64,000 nucleotides of DNA from Cellvibrionaceae bacterium. GTDB taxonomy: Bacteria; Pseudomonadota; Gammaproteobacteria; Pseudomonadales; Cellvibrionaceae. The stretch is from the NCBI GenBank assembly GCA_021151695.1, contig JAGKWU010000005.1:224346-288345 (forward strand), in the 5' to 3' direction. The translations under genes were made by a program, and so were the position numbers. Of this stretch, positions 26,026-33,896 are shown piece by piece (position 1 is the stretch's first letter; every line of letters starts with the position of its first letter). Below the pieces are notes generated by a model. That model saw only the letters and a program-made list of their open reading frames with translations. It had not been told where the DNA came from and searched no databases.

Positions 26026-26275
26026 AGCGGGTATCGACAGCAGCTGATAAACGGGGGCGTATTCTACCTGTTTGATGGCTGTCAGACCACGCGGATCGCA
26101 GGATTTTTCGCAGATTTTCGCGCCATGGAATGTCGATTGCGGGTGCGAGTGCATGCTCTCGGACAAGTTTTTTAGTAGTGGCTGTGCTAAGGTTCGCGGG
26201 CAATCCAACGCATTAAGCGGATTGCTCAAAATAACAACTTGTCAGACTTAACTTATTGCTAACCGGGAGGTTTAT

Positions 26276-27625
26276 ATGAGTTACATCCAAACTGCCAAGG
26301 ATAGGGATTACCTTGCAGAATATGACAGCGCTGCCCCTGCGGATAAATATCCCCTGGTGCGTCGCTGGCTAATGACCGAACCACTGCCTTTCTTTAAACA
26401 ACTCCGCGCCCAACGTCCCATTCTGGTCACACCTGAGTGTGTGCTGGTCAGCCGCTTTGTGGACTGTATAGATCTGCTGCAAATGCCCGCCATTTTTACG
26501 GTCGACCTCTACAAACCCAAAATGGGCGTTACTGCGACAGATCCCGGCTATTTGATGGCGCACGATGACGATGCCATTCACTACCGCGAAAAAAATCTGA
26601 TGAAAGGCATGCTCAATCGCAATGACTTGCCGCGCATTCGCGAATTGATTCGTACAAGCTCGCAACACATTTTGCGCGATGCCAAAGGTGAGCTGGATAT
26701 TATCCACGCCTATTGCCGCATGGTGCCGGCTACGCTGGTGCAGGAATATTTTGGGCTGGATGACGTGAACAAGGATGATTTGATCGAGTGGTCCTTCTGG
26801 AACCAGTACGACGTTTTTCACAACCAGCCGTTTGATTTGAATTCGCCGGAAGATACCAAGTACATCAAAGACAATCATGATCGTGTAACCAAGCTTCTGG
26901 GTGATTACATCAAAAAAATCATGTTGAAAAAACTGGGCGCCGTAAAGCTTGAGCAAACGCGCAACCTGTTGCTGATTGGCTGGAATATTCTCAAAGGTTT
27001 GCTCGGTAAAAAAACACCGCCACCAAAAGACGATGTGTTGACGCGTATGCTGCGTACGAGCTTTGCTGATCAGGTTGAGTTTGATCTTGTGCGCGTGGGT
27101 GTAAATGCTGGTGGCTTGTTGATAGGTGCGATTGAAACTACTTCGCAAGCTGTATCGCAAACCATTGATTTCTTTTTGCAACAACCTGAGTTGTTTGCAA
27201 AAGCTAAAGCGGCTGCACAATCCAGCGACACTCGCCTGTTTGACAATATGGTGTGGGAAGCATTGCGCTATGTTCCCATCAGCCCCTATATGTTTCGTCA
27301 GACTTCCCAGGATTATGTGTTGGCAAAAGGGACTGATCACGAAACCCTGATACCGACGCGTACCAATGTATTGGTACTTACCCAGTCAGCGATGTTTGAT
27401 GATTATGCCAATAGCAACCCGGATGAATTTAATCCCGACCGCAATTTTTATCACAACTTCAATTTTGGTTTTGGTGATCACGACTGTCTGGGCAAATATG
27501 TGGGTATGGAAATGTTGCCCGAGATGGTGCGCCAGATAGTGTTGTTGCCCAATGTAAAAGCCAAATCGACTATGGATTATAAAAATGGTCCATTTCCAGA
27601 GTCCTATACGTTGGTGTGGGGCTAG
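26276..27625 (+). CDS. Cytochrome P450
   Basis: 449 residues, with GGGAGG seven bases before the ATG. The haem-thiolate motif FNFGFGDHDCLGKYVG holds the ligand Cys404. The I-helix is GGLLIGAIETTSQAV (about 280-294, with acid-Thr pair) and the ExxR motif EALR is at about 328. There is no signal peptide, so it is cytoplasmic. No ferredoxin or reductase gene is adjacent. Only 87 bases separate it from the downstream di-haem protein gene, with a strong hairpin between, so they are probably cotranscribed. The pair suggests oxidation of a common substrate such as a fatty acid (inference). The P450 family is not one I can name. Confidence 0.92.
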   Translation: MSYIQTAKDRDYLAEYDSAAPADKYPLVRRWLMTEPLPFFKQLRAQRPILVTPECVLVSRFVDCIDLLQMPAIFTVDLYKPKMGVTATDPGYLMAHDDDAIHYREKNLMKGMLNRNDLPRIRELIRTSSQHILRDAKGELDIIHAYCRMVPATLVQEYFGLDDVNKDDLIEWSFWNQYDVFHNQPFDLNSPEDTKYIKDNHDRVTKLLGDYIKKIMLKKLGAVKLEQTRNLLLIGWNILKGLLGKKTPPPKDDVLTRMLRTSFADQVEFDLVRVGVNAGGLLIGAIETTSQAVSQTIDFFLQQPELFAKAKAAAQSSDTRLFDNMVWEALRYVPISPYMFRQTSQDYVLAKGTDHETLIPTRTNVLVLTQSAMFDDYANSNPDEFNPDRNFYHNFNFGFGDHDCLGKYVGMEMLPEMVRQIVLLPNVKAKSTMDYKNGPFPESYTLVWG

Positions 27626-27649
27626 CTAATCTGGTTAAAGGGTGTGAGC

Positions 27650-27680
27650 GACAGAAGTCTGACGAGGTCGGACTTCTGTC
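27650..27680 (+). promoter_or_regulatory. Strong intercistronic hairpin between P450 and di-haem genes
   Basis: GACAGAAGTCTGAC-GAG-GTCGGACTTCTGTC: a 14-bp stem with one T-G pair and a 3-base loop. No T-run follows (ATGGGAAAAATAAC), so it is better read as an mRNA stability or processing element, or a partial attenuator, than as a terminator. Confidence 0.6.
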
Positions 27681-27712
27681 ATGGGAAAAATAACAACAAA
27701 TAAAGGTAAACA

Positions 27713-29530
27713 ATGAAAAAGTGGTTAGCTGGTTTGACGCTGGTAGCGGTGGCCGGTGGTGTCTATAGCTACTATCTGATGGGTGGTTTTGCAAAGGATT
27801 TAGCTGCTCCCACCGGTGTTCCAGTGGTTAAAGCTGTACCAGATGACTGGGAGGCTTACAAGCGCGACAAAATGGCGGCGCGCGATACACACATTGCGCA
27901 ATACAAAACTGCCTACAATCGCTTTGCCGATTTTGCCGAAAGCGAGAGCGACGGTATTCCCTACATCATTTTAAAATTATTGCCGCAACTTGCTCCCGAA
28001 TTTTGGGGCGAAGGCGATAATTTTTTAAGCGTAATGGGTTTATTTTATGACGAGCGTCTGCCGGGTGCTCCAGTGCCCCGCGGCATGGGCTTTAGCGGCT
28101 TGGCGCGCACAAACCCCACCGGCAATATAGATTACGCTTCTTTCTCCTGTGGTGCCTGCCATATCGGCCGGGTGCGCACTGATGAAGGAAAAATTTATTA
28201 TCTGGATGGCGGAATCAACTCGGAATTCAACGTGGTTGGTTATCGCAAGCGTTTGGTTGCCTCTATCAATAAAATGACGGGTGGTGAAACTGATCCTGCG
28301 AAGCAGGCCCAGTTGGTTCGCGAGCGGGTTTTTGCAGCGTTGGATAAGGTACAGGCTGCTGATCCGAATTATTTTTATCGCGACTTTCATTACGAGGATC
28401 GCCATTTTGACGCGGCTTACGAGCAGGCGCAGATAGCGTTATTCAAATCCACAGCCGATAAAACTATTCCGCAATTTATCGCGCATCACCTCAATGAGTA
28501 TGATGGCTGGAAAAAATTTGTAGCCAAATACTACAAGGGCGCTGAAACGTTGCTGCTCGACGGCATGCCGGGGACAGAAGATGCGATTGGTTTTAACACT
28601 GTTAAAGCCAACGCCAATTTGAAAAAGAACCTGCTTACCAAACCCTTCGCTTCGCTCGCGTTGCCGCCTAGCCATGGGGTGACTGACATCATGGTGGTGT
28701 GGGAGCAAAACCTGCACGATCCACTCTGGAATGCGGATAAATCTGATGTGATTAATGGTGGTGGCCAATGGACCGGACATATTCCCCTGCCTATTTACAA
28801 AAATATCGCTGCTCAATTGACCATTGGCTACGAAAATGTGGATGTGCGTGTGTCGGCGTTCGCTGAAGAAGTGCTCGATAAAATGCCGGCCAGTGTTTAT
28901 CCCTTTGCAGTGGATGTGGATCTGGCCAAAAAAGGGCAGGCGTTATTCGCAGAAAACTGCGCTGCCTGCCACCAACCGCACAACGGCAAGGTCTATCGCA
29001 ATCTGGGAACTGACATGGGGCGTGCAAACATCGCGGGCTTGTTCGTCACCTTGGGGGCGATCAGCGGTTTTACCGATGTATGCGGTGCTGACACTGTGGT
29101 GCAGATGTACGGCAAAGACGCGAAGCCCTGTGCGCAATACAAAGGTGTTTCCATGGAAGGGAAGAAATCCCTGGCGATGACGCCTACCAAACTTCACGAT
29201 GGTTACAACGCTTTGCCACTTGTAGGGCTGTGGGCACAGGCACCTTATTTACATAATGGGTCCGTGCCTACTCTCTATCATTTGCTGGTCCCTGACGAGC
29301 GGCCCGCAACCTTTGTAAAAAGCCGGCTGGATTACGATAGCAAGCTGGTGGGCTTTGCCTGGGATGCACCTGGCAGCGAAGGTTATGTATTGGATACCCG
29401 ACTGGCTCCCGCGTTGAGCAACAAGGGCCATGACAAGGATATTCAACAGGATGGCAAAACCTTCAAGTTGAATTGGAGCCAGGATAAAGCAGGGGCCTTT
29501 GCCTTGATTGAGTATCTGAAAACCCTCTGA
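27713..29530 (+). CDS. Di-haem c-type oxygenase-like protein (RoxA / oleate diol-synthase / MauG-peroxidase superfamily)
   Basis: 605 residues with an N-terminal signal or anchor (MKKWLAGLTLVAVAGGVYSYYLM), so it acts in the periplasm or outside. Two covalent haem sites are seen: CGACH at 146-150 and CAACH at 416-420. The C-terminal motif VGLWAQAPYLHNGSVPTLYH (about 505-525) and the following KLVGF segment are shared by RoxA-type rubber oxygenases and by the Pseudomonas aeruginosa di-haem oleate 10S-dioxygenase and diol synthase (PA2077/PA2078), whose length (about 600 aa) it matches better than RoxA. Classical cytochrome c peroxidases are far shorter. It is encoded 87 bases downstream of a P450. 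Fatty-acid dioxygenase/diol synthase activity is a hypothesis; a MauG-like or other oxygenase remains possible. Confidence 0.82.
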   Translation: MKKWLAGLTLVAVAGGVYSYYLMGGFAKDLAAPTGVPVVKAVPDDWEAYKRDKMAARDTHIAQYKTAYNRFADFAESESDGIPYIILKLLPQLAPEFWGEGDNFLSVMGLFYDERLPGAPVPRGMGFSGLARTNPTGNIDYASFSCGACHIGRVRTDEGKIYYLDGGINSEFNVVGYRKRLVASINKMTGGETDPAKQAQLVRERVFAALDKVQAADPNYFYRDFHYEDRHFDAAYEQAQIALFKSTADKTIPQFIAHHLNEYDGWKKFVAKYYKGAETLLLDGMPGTEDAIGFNTVKANANLKKNLLTKPFASLALPPSHGVTDIMVVWEQNLHDPLWNADKSDVINGGGQWTGHIPLPIYKNIAAQLTIGYENVDVRVSAFAEEVLDKMPASVYPFAVDVDLAKKGQALFAENCAACHQPHNGKVYRNLGTDMGRANIAGLFVTLGAISGFTDVCGADTVVQMYGKDAKPCAQYKGVSMEGKKSLAMTPTKLHDGYNALPLVGLWAQAPYLHNGSVPTLYHLLVPDERPATFVKSRLDYDSKLVGFAWDAPGSEGYVLDTRLAPALSNKGHDKDIQQDGKTFKLNWSQDKAGAFALIEYLKTL

Positions 29531-29554
29531 CGTATTCCGGATAGCAGGACTTAT

Positions 29555-29587
29555 AAAGCCGCACAAGTAATTGTGCGGCTTTTTTTG
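29555..29587 (+). terminator. Terminator after di-haem gene
   Basis: AAGCCGCACAA-gtaa-TTGTGCGGCTT followed by a T-run. It separates the P450/di-haem unit from the downstream receptor gene. Confidence 0.9.
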
Positions 29588-29689
29588 TGTCTTTTTGATA
29601 CTGGTTTCGGTGTGTTAATGAGGGTTGAGCGGAGGTTTTCTGCTGTTGAGAAAGAAGGGGGTAGGAGTGTAAATAGGCTTATAGTCGAA

Positions 29690-29745
29690 TTGACATACTT
29701 GTATGCAAGCGATAGGATTGGTTTTCTTGCATTCATGTATACAAG
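29690..29745 (+). promoter_or_regulatory. Sigma70 promoter with two GntR-type operators before the receptor gene
   Basis: Minus-35 TTGACA (29690-29695), 17-base spacer, minus-10 TAGGAT (29713-29718). CTTGTATGCAAG (29698-29709) lies in the spacer and CATGTATACAAG (29734-29745) just after the expected start; each differs by one base from the palindrome CTTGTATACAAG, and their centres are 36 bases apart. This layout suits repression by a FadR-subfamily GntR protein, and one is encoded at 21417-22124. The regulator's identity is inferred. Confidence 0.6.
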
Positions 29746-29855
29746 TGTTCATGTGGTGATTGTTAGCCCTTGATGGTTGTTGTTTACATAGGATCAAGTG
29801 GGTATTACGGGGCTGAGAGGCTTCGACAAATAGACAATAACAATCGGGAGTCGGC

Positions 29856-32735
29856 ATGAAAAATAAAGTATTCCATTTAAGTATTCTCAGTTTGAGCGTG
29901 GCCGCCGCCATGGCTCAAGCTCAGGCGCCAGCTGATAAAAATGCAGCGGAGTCTGAGGAAATTATCATTACTGGTTTTCGCAAAAGTCTCGAGGACGCCA
30001 CGGCAGCCAAGCGCGAATCAAACACCTTTTCCGATTCGGTATTTGCCGAAGACATAGGAAAGTTTCCCGATCTGAACATCGCTGAATCGCTCAACCGAGT
30101 TCCCGGTGTGCAATTGACGCGCGACGTGAACGGTGAAGGTCTGAACATCGCCATTCGCGGCCTGGGTACCAACTTCACCAAGGTGACTCTCAACGGCTCG
30201 CAAATTGCCGTGGCCTCTTCCGGTAGCCCTGATTCGCAAAACCAGAATCGCGAAGTTGATCTGGATTTGTTCCCTACAGAACTTTTTACTCGCCTGGATG
30301 TTAATAAAACGCCGGTCGCCAGCATGATCGAAGGCGGTGTATCCGGTGTGGTCAATATGCGCAGTGCGCGTCCTTTCGATAATCCAGGTACACACGTGAG
30401 TTACCAGGTGCAGGGCGCCTACAAAGAGTTGGGTGAAAGCTTCAGTCCACGCGCTGCACTGACTGGCAGTTGGACCAATGACGAATTTGGTGTGCTGGTG
30501 GGCATTGCCACTGCTAACAATCACACCCAAACCGAAGGTTTTGAAACTATCGGTTGGACCAACCCCAACCTTTCGGCGGCCCAGTGTGGTCAATCTTCGG
30601 CGGCCTCCTGTAATACCAATGGCGGCAATGGCTGGTCTATTCCTGCAACAGTTCCCGCCGGCGTAGGTAATGGTTTGACTGCCGGTACCGCAATTGATGC
30701 GGCGTTCCTGCAAGCGCACAACCCGGGCACTACACTGCAGCAAATCGGTGACGGTTTGTTCCCACGTCTGGGGCGTCCTTCCTATATGGAAGGGACGCGT
30801 GAACGTACTTCTGGTTTGGTGTCATTCGAATACCGTCCAAGCGATTCCATGAAGTTCTACCTGGACACTATCTATACTCGCGCTGATCGTGATTTTGATC
30901 GTGTGGATATGAACCTGGTGGTGCGCAATGGTTCTGCCATTCCATTGAACGAAACTGTGGATGGCAACAACGTAGTAACCTCCGCGACCCTGGCTAATGC
31001 CCAGTTCTTCCTGGAGGCGCGTCCTTATCAGGAAGATGTGACTTTCTACAACGTCAATCCGGGCGCGCATTTTGATTTCAACGATCAGCACAGCCTCGAT
31101 GTGCAGTTCAACAAAAGCAAGAGCGATTTCTACCGCGAATCACCCACAGTCCTGATCAACACGCCACTGGGGCAAGGCATTACCGCTAGCTATTCCAATA
31201 CCGGTGGCGATGTTCCGAGCATCACGTCCAACGTTGACCTGAACAACCCCAACCTGGGCTGGGTGTGGGCCGGCGGCCGTTTGAATATCCAAAACGAAAA
31301 ACGCATTACCGAGACTTCCGGTGTGCACGTTGATTATCGCTTTGGCGATGACCACAACAATGTTCGTGTAGGTGTGGCCCACGATGAAGCTGAGCGCTCT
31401 ATCTCCAACCGCGATAACAGTTCGCGCTGGGAAGATATCGTTTGCCGCAATGGCCTGGATGCATCTGGCAATAGCCCGGCGACCAATCGCGCCGCCTGTA
31501 ATGGTCTGAACGCTAACAGCGCTGTTCCTCAAAGTGCATTGGCCGGCTATCTGAAGCAAGGGCCAGGTGGTTTCATTACCGTAGACTTTGAACGCTTCAA
31601 ACGTGATACCGGCTACTACGCCCTGGCTAAATCTGCGCCAGAAACCAACAGTGCGGCCACAGGTGCAAACACCGGTGGTGTAGATGAATCTACTGACGGT
31701 GCTTACATTGAATTGAATGGTGAGGCTGATGTTGCCGGGCGCACCCTGCGTTTGAATGTGGGTACTCGCTACATCACCACTGACCAAACCATCAGAGGTC
31801 CAGTCACTATCGCCGGTGTGCGTTCTTATCAAGAGCTGGATTCCGACTACAACGCTTACTTGCCATCTTTCAACGCCTCTTACGATGTGCTTGATGATGT
31901 GAAGCTGCGTATGTCTGCATCGCGCACCTTGACGCGCGCCAACCCCAGCGCCATGTTGCCTAACACCAATTTCAGTGATCCATCCGCGCAACAAGCCAGC
32001 CAGGGCAACCCGAACCTCAACCCTTATATGTCAACCAACTTTGACGTAGGCGGCGAGTGGTATACCGGCGACGAAGGTTATGTGGGTGTAACACTCTTCT
32101 CCAAACAAATGACTGGCTTTACTGTAAATGGCACTAACACAATTCCATTTGCCGCGTTGGGTATTCCTTACGATTCGCTGACCGATTTGCAAAAAACGGC
32201 AATCACCAGTCGCGGCGGTCCTGATGCGGCGACTGTGACTGTCACCCAGCAAGTTAACGCTGACGGCATCCTGGATCTGAAAGGTGAAGAAGTTACCTGG
32301 GTACAACCATTGGGTGCCGTGTTGGAAGGTTTGGGCTTTAACGCCAACTTCACTCACGTAACACAAGAGGGGCGCGGTACAGGTGCGCCTGCCCAGGCGA
32401 TTGGTATTTCTCCCTACACCTACAACTTCACCGGTTATTGGGAAAACTACGGCGCGTCTGTGCGTTTGTCTTACACCTGGAACGACAAGCAAATTATTTC
32501 AGGTAACAACCAGAACAGCGTGCCCGTTGCCCAGTTGAAGTCTGATGCGCGTGGACAGTGGGATTTGTCAGCCAGCTACAAACTGGAAAGCTTGCCCACT
32601 AAACCGCAAGTCACTCTTAACGTGATTAACCTGACCAGTGAGCCACTGCGTACTACCTTCCAGTACGACAATGCGACTTACACCTATTACGATCCAGGTT
32701 ACAGCGTGATCCTCGGTGTGCGCGGTACTTTCTAA
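29856..32735 (+). CDS. TonB-dependent outer-membrane receptor (carbohydrate-type, no STN domain)
   Basis: 959 residues, with CGGGAG before the ATG. The signal peptide is MKNKVFHLSILSLSVAAAMAQAQA. The TonB box region EEIIITGFRKSLEDA and plug motifs (FPDLNIAESLNRVPGVQLTRD, EGLNIAIRGLGTNFTKVTLNG, EGGVSGVVNMRSARPFD) are those of the large TBDR class common in Xanthomonas, Caulobacter and Cellvibrio, often linked to plant polysaccharide uptake. The barrel runs from about 230 and ends GYSVILGVRGTF. No glycoside hydrolase gene is adjacent. It stands alone behind its own promoter with GntR-like sites and is followed by a terminator. Confidence 0.93.
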   Translation: MKNKVFHLSILSLSVAAAMAQAQAPADKNAAESEEIIITGFRKSLEDATAAKRESNTFSDSVFAEDIGKFPDLNIAESLNRVPGVQLTRDVNGEGLNIAIRGLGTNFTKVTLNGSQIAVASSGSPDSQNQNREVDLDLFPTELFTRLDVNKTPVASMIEGGVSGVVNMRSARPFDNPGTHVSYQVQGAYKELGESFSPRAALTGSWTNDEFGVLVGIATANNHTQTEGFETIGWTNPNLSAAQCGQSSAASCNTNGGNGWSIPATVPAGVGNGLTAGTAIDAAFLQAHNPGTTLQQIGDGLFPRLGRPSYMEGTRERTSGLVSFEYRPSDSMKFYLDTIYTRADRDFDRVDMNLVVRNGSAIPLNETVDGNNVVTSATLANAQFFLEARPYQEDVTFYNVNPGAHFDFNDQHSLDVQFNKSKSDFYRESPTVLINTPLGQGITASYSNTGGDVPSITSNVDLNNPNLGWVWAGGRLNIQNEKRITETSGVHVDYRFGDDHNNVRVGVAHDEAERSISNRDNSSRWEDIVCRNGLDASGNSPATNRAACNGLNANSAVPQSALAGYLKQGPGGFITVDFERFKRDTGYYALAKSAPETNSAATGANTGGVDESTDGAYIELNGEADVAGRTLRLNVGTRYITTDQTIRGPVTIAGVRSYQELDSDYNAYLPSFNASYDVLDDVKLRMSASRTLTRANPSAMLPNTNFSDPSAQQASQGNPNLNPYMSTNFDVGGEWYTGDEGYVGVTLFSKQMTGFTVNGTNTIPFAALGIPYDSLTDLQKTAITSRGGPDAATVTVTQQVNADGILDLKGEEVTWVQPLGAVLEGLGFNANFTHVTQEGRGTGAPAQAIGISPYTYNFTGYWENYGASVRLSYTWNDKQIISGNNQNSVPVAQLKSDARGQWDLSASYKLESLPTKPQVTLNVINLTSEPLRTTFQYDNATYTYYDPGYSVILGVRGTF

Positions 32736-32803
32736 TTTCGCGCACGGTACATCTAATTAAAAGTATTATCCGATTTACGTAAATTGATCTAAACCTCGTC
32801 TAT

Positions 32804-32842
32804 GCAGCACTCCTGATAAATTGGGAGTACTGCTTTTTTTTT
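32804..32842 (+). terminator. Terminator after receptor gene
   Basis: GCAGCACTCC / GGGAGTACTGC stem with one mismatch, then eight T. Confidence 0.8.
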
Positions 32843-32873
32843 GCGAGTGGGGAGGCTGGAAAAGTTTTGTTAA

Positions 32874-33206
32874 TTAATGCTTCCCTTTGCCTTTCCCGTG
32901 GCCGTGATCTTTGTGGCCGTGATCATGCCCTTGATCATCGTCATCATCATCGTGGTAATGATGCTCGCGTTGGTATTCTGGCTCGGATTCCTCGCTCACG
33001 GCGCGAGCGTAGCGTGGCTCGGCTCTGATAATCACCGGGCTGGCATAAACTACCGCTGGTGGCGGCCGGTTGCCCAGTTCTACTTGTCCATAAACGCCGG
33101 GTGCTACTTCGCCAGACAAAACGACATTAATGCCCAGGTCACCAGCATTAGCGTTTGTGGCTTGCAGCAACAAAAGGCTGCAGACACTCAGTAAAAATTT
33201 ACGCAT
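32874..33206 (-). CDS. Small exported protein with Asp/His-rich tail
   Basis: 110 residues with a signal peptide (MRKFLLSVCSLLLLQATNANA) and GAGAGG before the ATG. The mature part begins GDLGINVVLSGEVAPGVYGQVELGNRPPP, a pattern I recall from short exported proteins of pseudomonads with no known role. The C-terminus is HHYHDDDDDDQGHDHGHKDH followed by GHGKGKGKH, likely to bind divalent metals such as Ni, Zn or Cu. A plus-strand frame over the same DNA is its shadow. Function is unknown; a periplasmic metal buffer is one possibility. Confidence 0.75.
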   Translation of the reverse strand: MRKFLLSVCSLLLLQATNANAGDLGINVVLSGEVAPGVYGQVELGNRPPPAVVYASPVIIRAEPRYARAVSEESEPEYQREHHYHDDDDDDQGHDHGHKDHGHGKGKGKH

Positions 33207-33278
33207 AAAAACCTCTCAGGTCAGGTTGGGTTAGGGGCAGGTAGGATTCATTAAGTGTAGGCTGGTTTGGCCGCTTGG

Positions 33279-33692
33279 TCAGTGGATTGCCTGGCTGTAG
33301 TGCCAGACCAGTGAAATCCAGATAAGCAGCATGCACAAATTACTCACCATAAATATTTGCATCCGGCGAATCACGTTATTGTTGGTTAAGTGAATCCAGG
33401 AGTGCAGGGCGCGGGTGGCCACAAATAACCACGCAAACACCAGCGCGGCAGTTGTCTCCAGATGCAGCGCGAGTGTTAAGGCGCAACCCACGTAAAACAG
33501 CATGGGCACTTCAAACAAATTGCTGAAGTTGCGGGATGCTTGCTGCAGGTGGGCTGGCTGGTCAGTATTGTTGTTCAGGCGAAACGCGCTTAGCTTGACC
33601 TCGCCGGCTTTTACCGCGGCGATGCGCAAGCGCAATAAATGACCTGCCACCAAGCAGGTTAGCAGGATCATGGTAAACATGGCGTACAGCAT
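33279..33692 (-). CDS. MAPEG-family membrane protein
   Basis: 137 residues with four membrane segments. The family signature lies at ASRNFSNLFEVPMLFYVGCAL (about 52-72), followed by RALHSWIHLTNNNVIRRM (about 93-110). MAPEG proteins include glutathione-dependent detoxifying and eicosanoid enzymes; bacterial members are mostly uncharacterised. It is divergent from fabV. Confidence 0.85.
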   Translation of the reverse strand: MLYAMFTMILLTCLVAGHLLRLRIAAVKAGEVKLSAFRLNNNTDQPAHLQQASRNFSNLFEVPMLFYVGCALTLALHLETTAALVFAWLFVATRALHSWIHLTNNNVIRRMQIFMVSNLCMLLIWISLVWHYSQAIH

Positions 33693-33715
33693 AAAATCTC
33701 CTTGCGTTCGGGTTC

Positions 33716-33748
33716 TGGCGACACTTTTTCGGGCTTTGGCGACACTTT
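33716..33748. repeat. Two 12-bp direct repeats, 21-bp period
   Basis: TGGCGACACTTT at 33716-33727 and again at 33737-33748, between the divergent MAPEG and fabV genes. A spacing of two helical turns would suit paired binding of a regulator. Confidence 0.4.
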
Positions 33749-33810
33749 AGCGGCTTATGTCGTTTTTGATAGTGGCGCCTTGGTAATCTGTGAGAATGGT
33801 CGTGTTTCTG

Positions 33811-33816
33811 TATAAT
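33811..33816 (+). promoter_or_regulatory. Probable minus-10 box of fabV
   Basis: Consensus TATAAT 81 bases before the fabV start. The minus-35 (about 33788, CTGTGA) is poor. Confidence 0.5.
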
Positions 33817-33896
33817 GCGCCTTTTTTACGCTGGCCCGCCCACCTGAAAGGCGTTGCCAGGCTTTTCGAATTGCTCATCATCAAAAGGTTAACTCC

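Noticed and set aside
26369..27340. 323-codon minus-strand open frame opposite the P450 gene
   Set aside because: The P450 motifs on the plus strand are complete; the antisense product has no recognisable feature.
30018..32492. Three minus-strand open frames (241, 284 and 153 codons) opposite the second TonB receptor
   Set aside because: Shadows of a high-quality receptor frame; composition is that of reversed receptor codons.
32877..33194. Hydrophobic 105-codon plus-strand frame
   Set aside because: Antisense of the signal-peptide-bearing Asp/His-rich protein, which has a good ribosome site; the Ile/Val run is the reverse of Asp/His codons.
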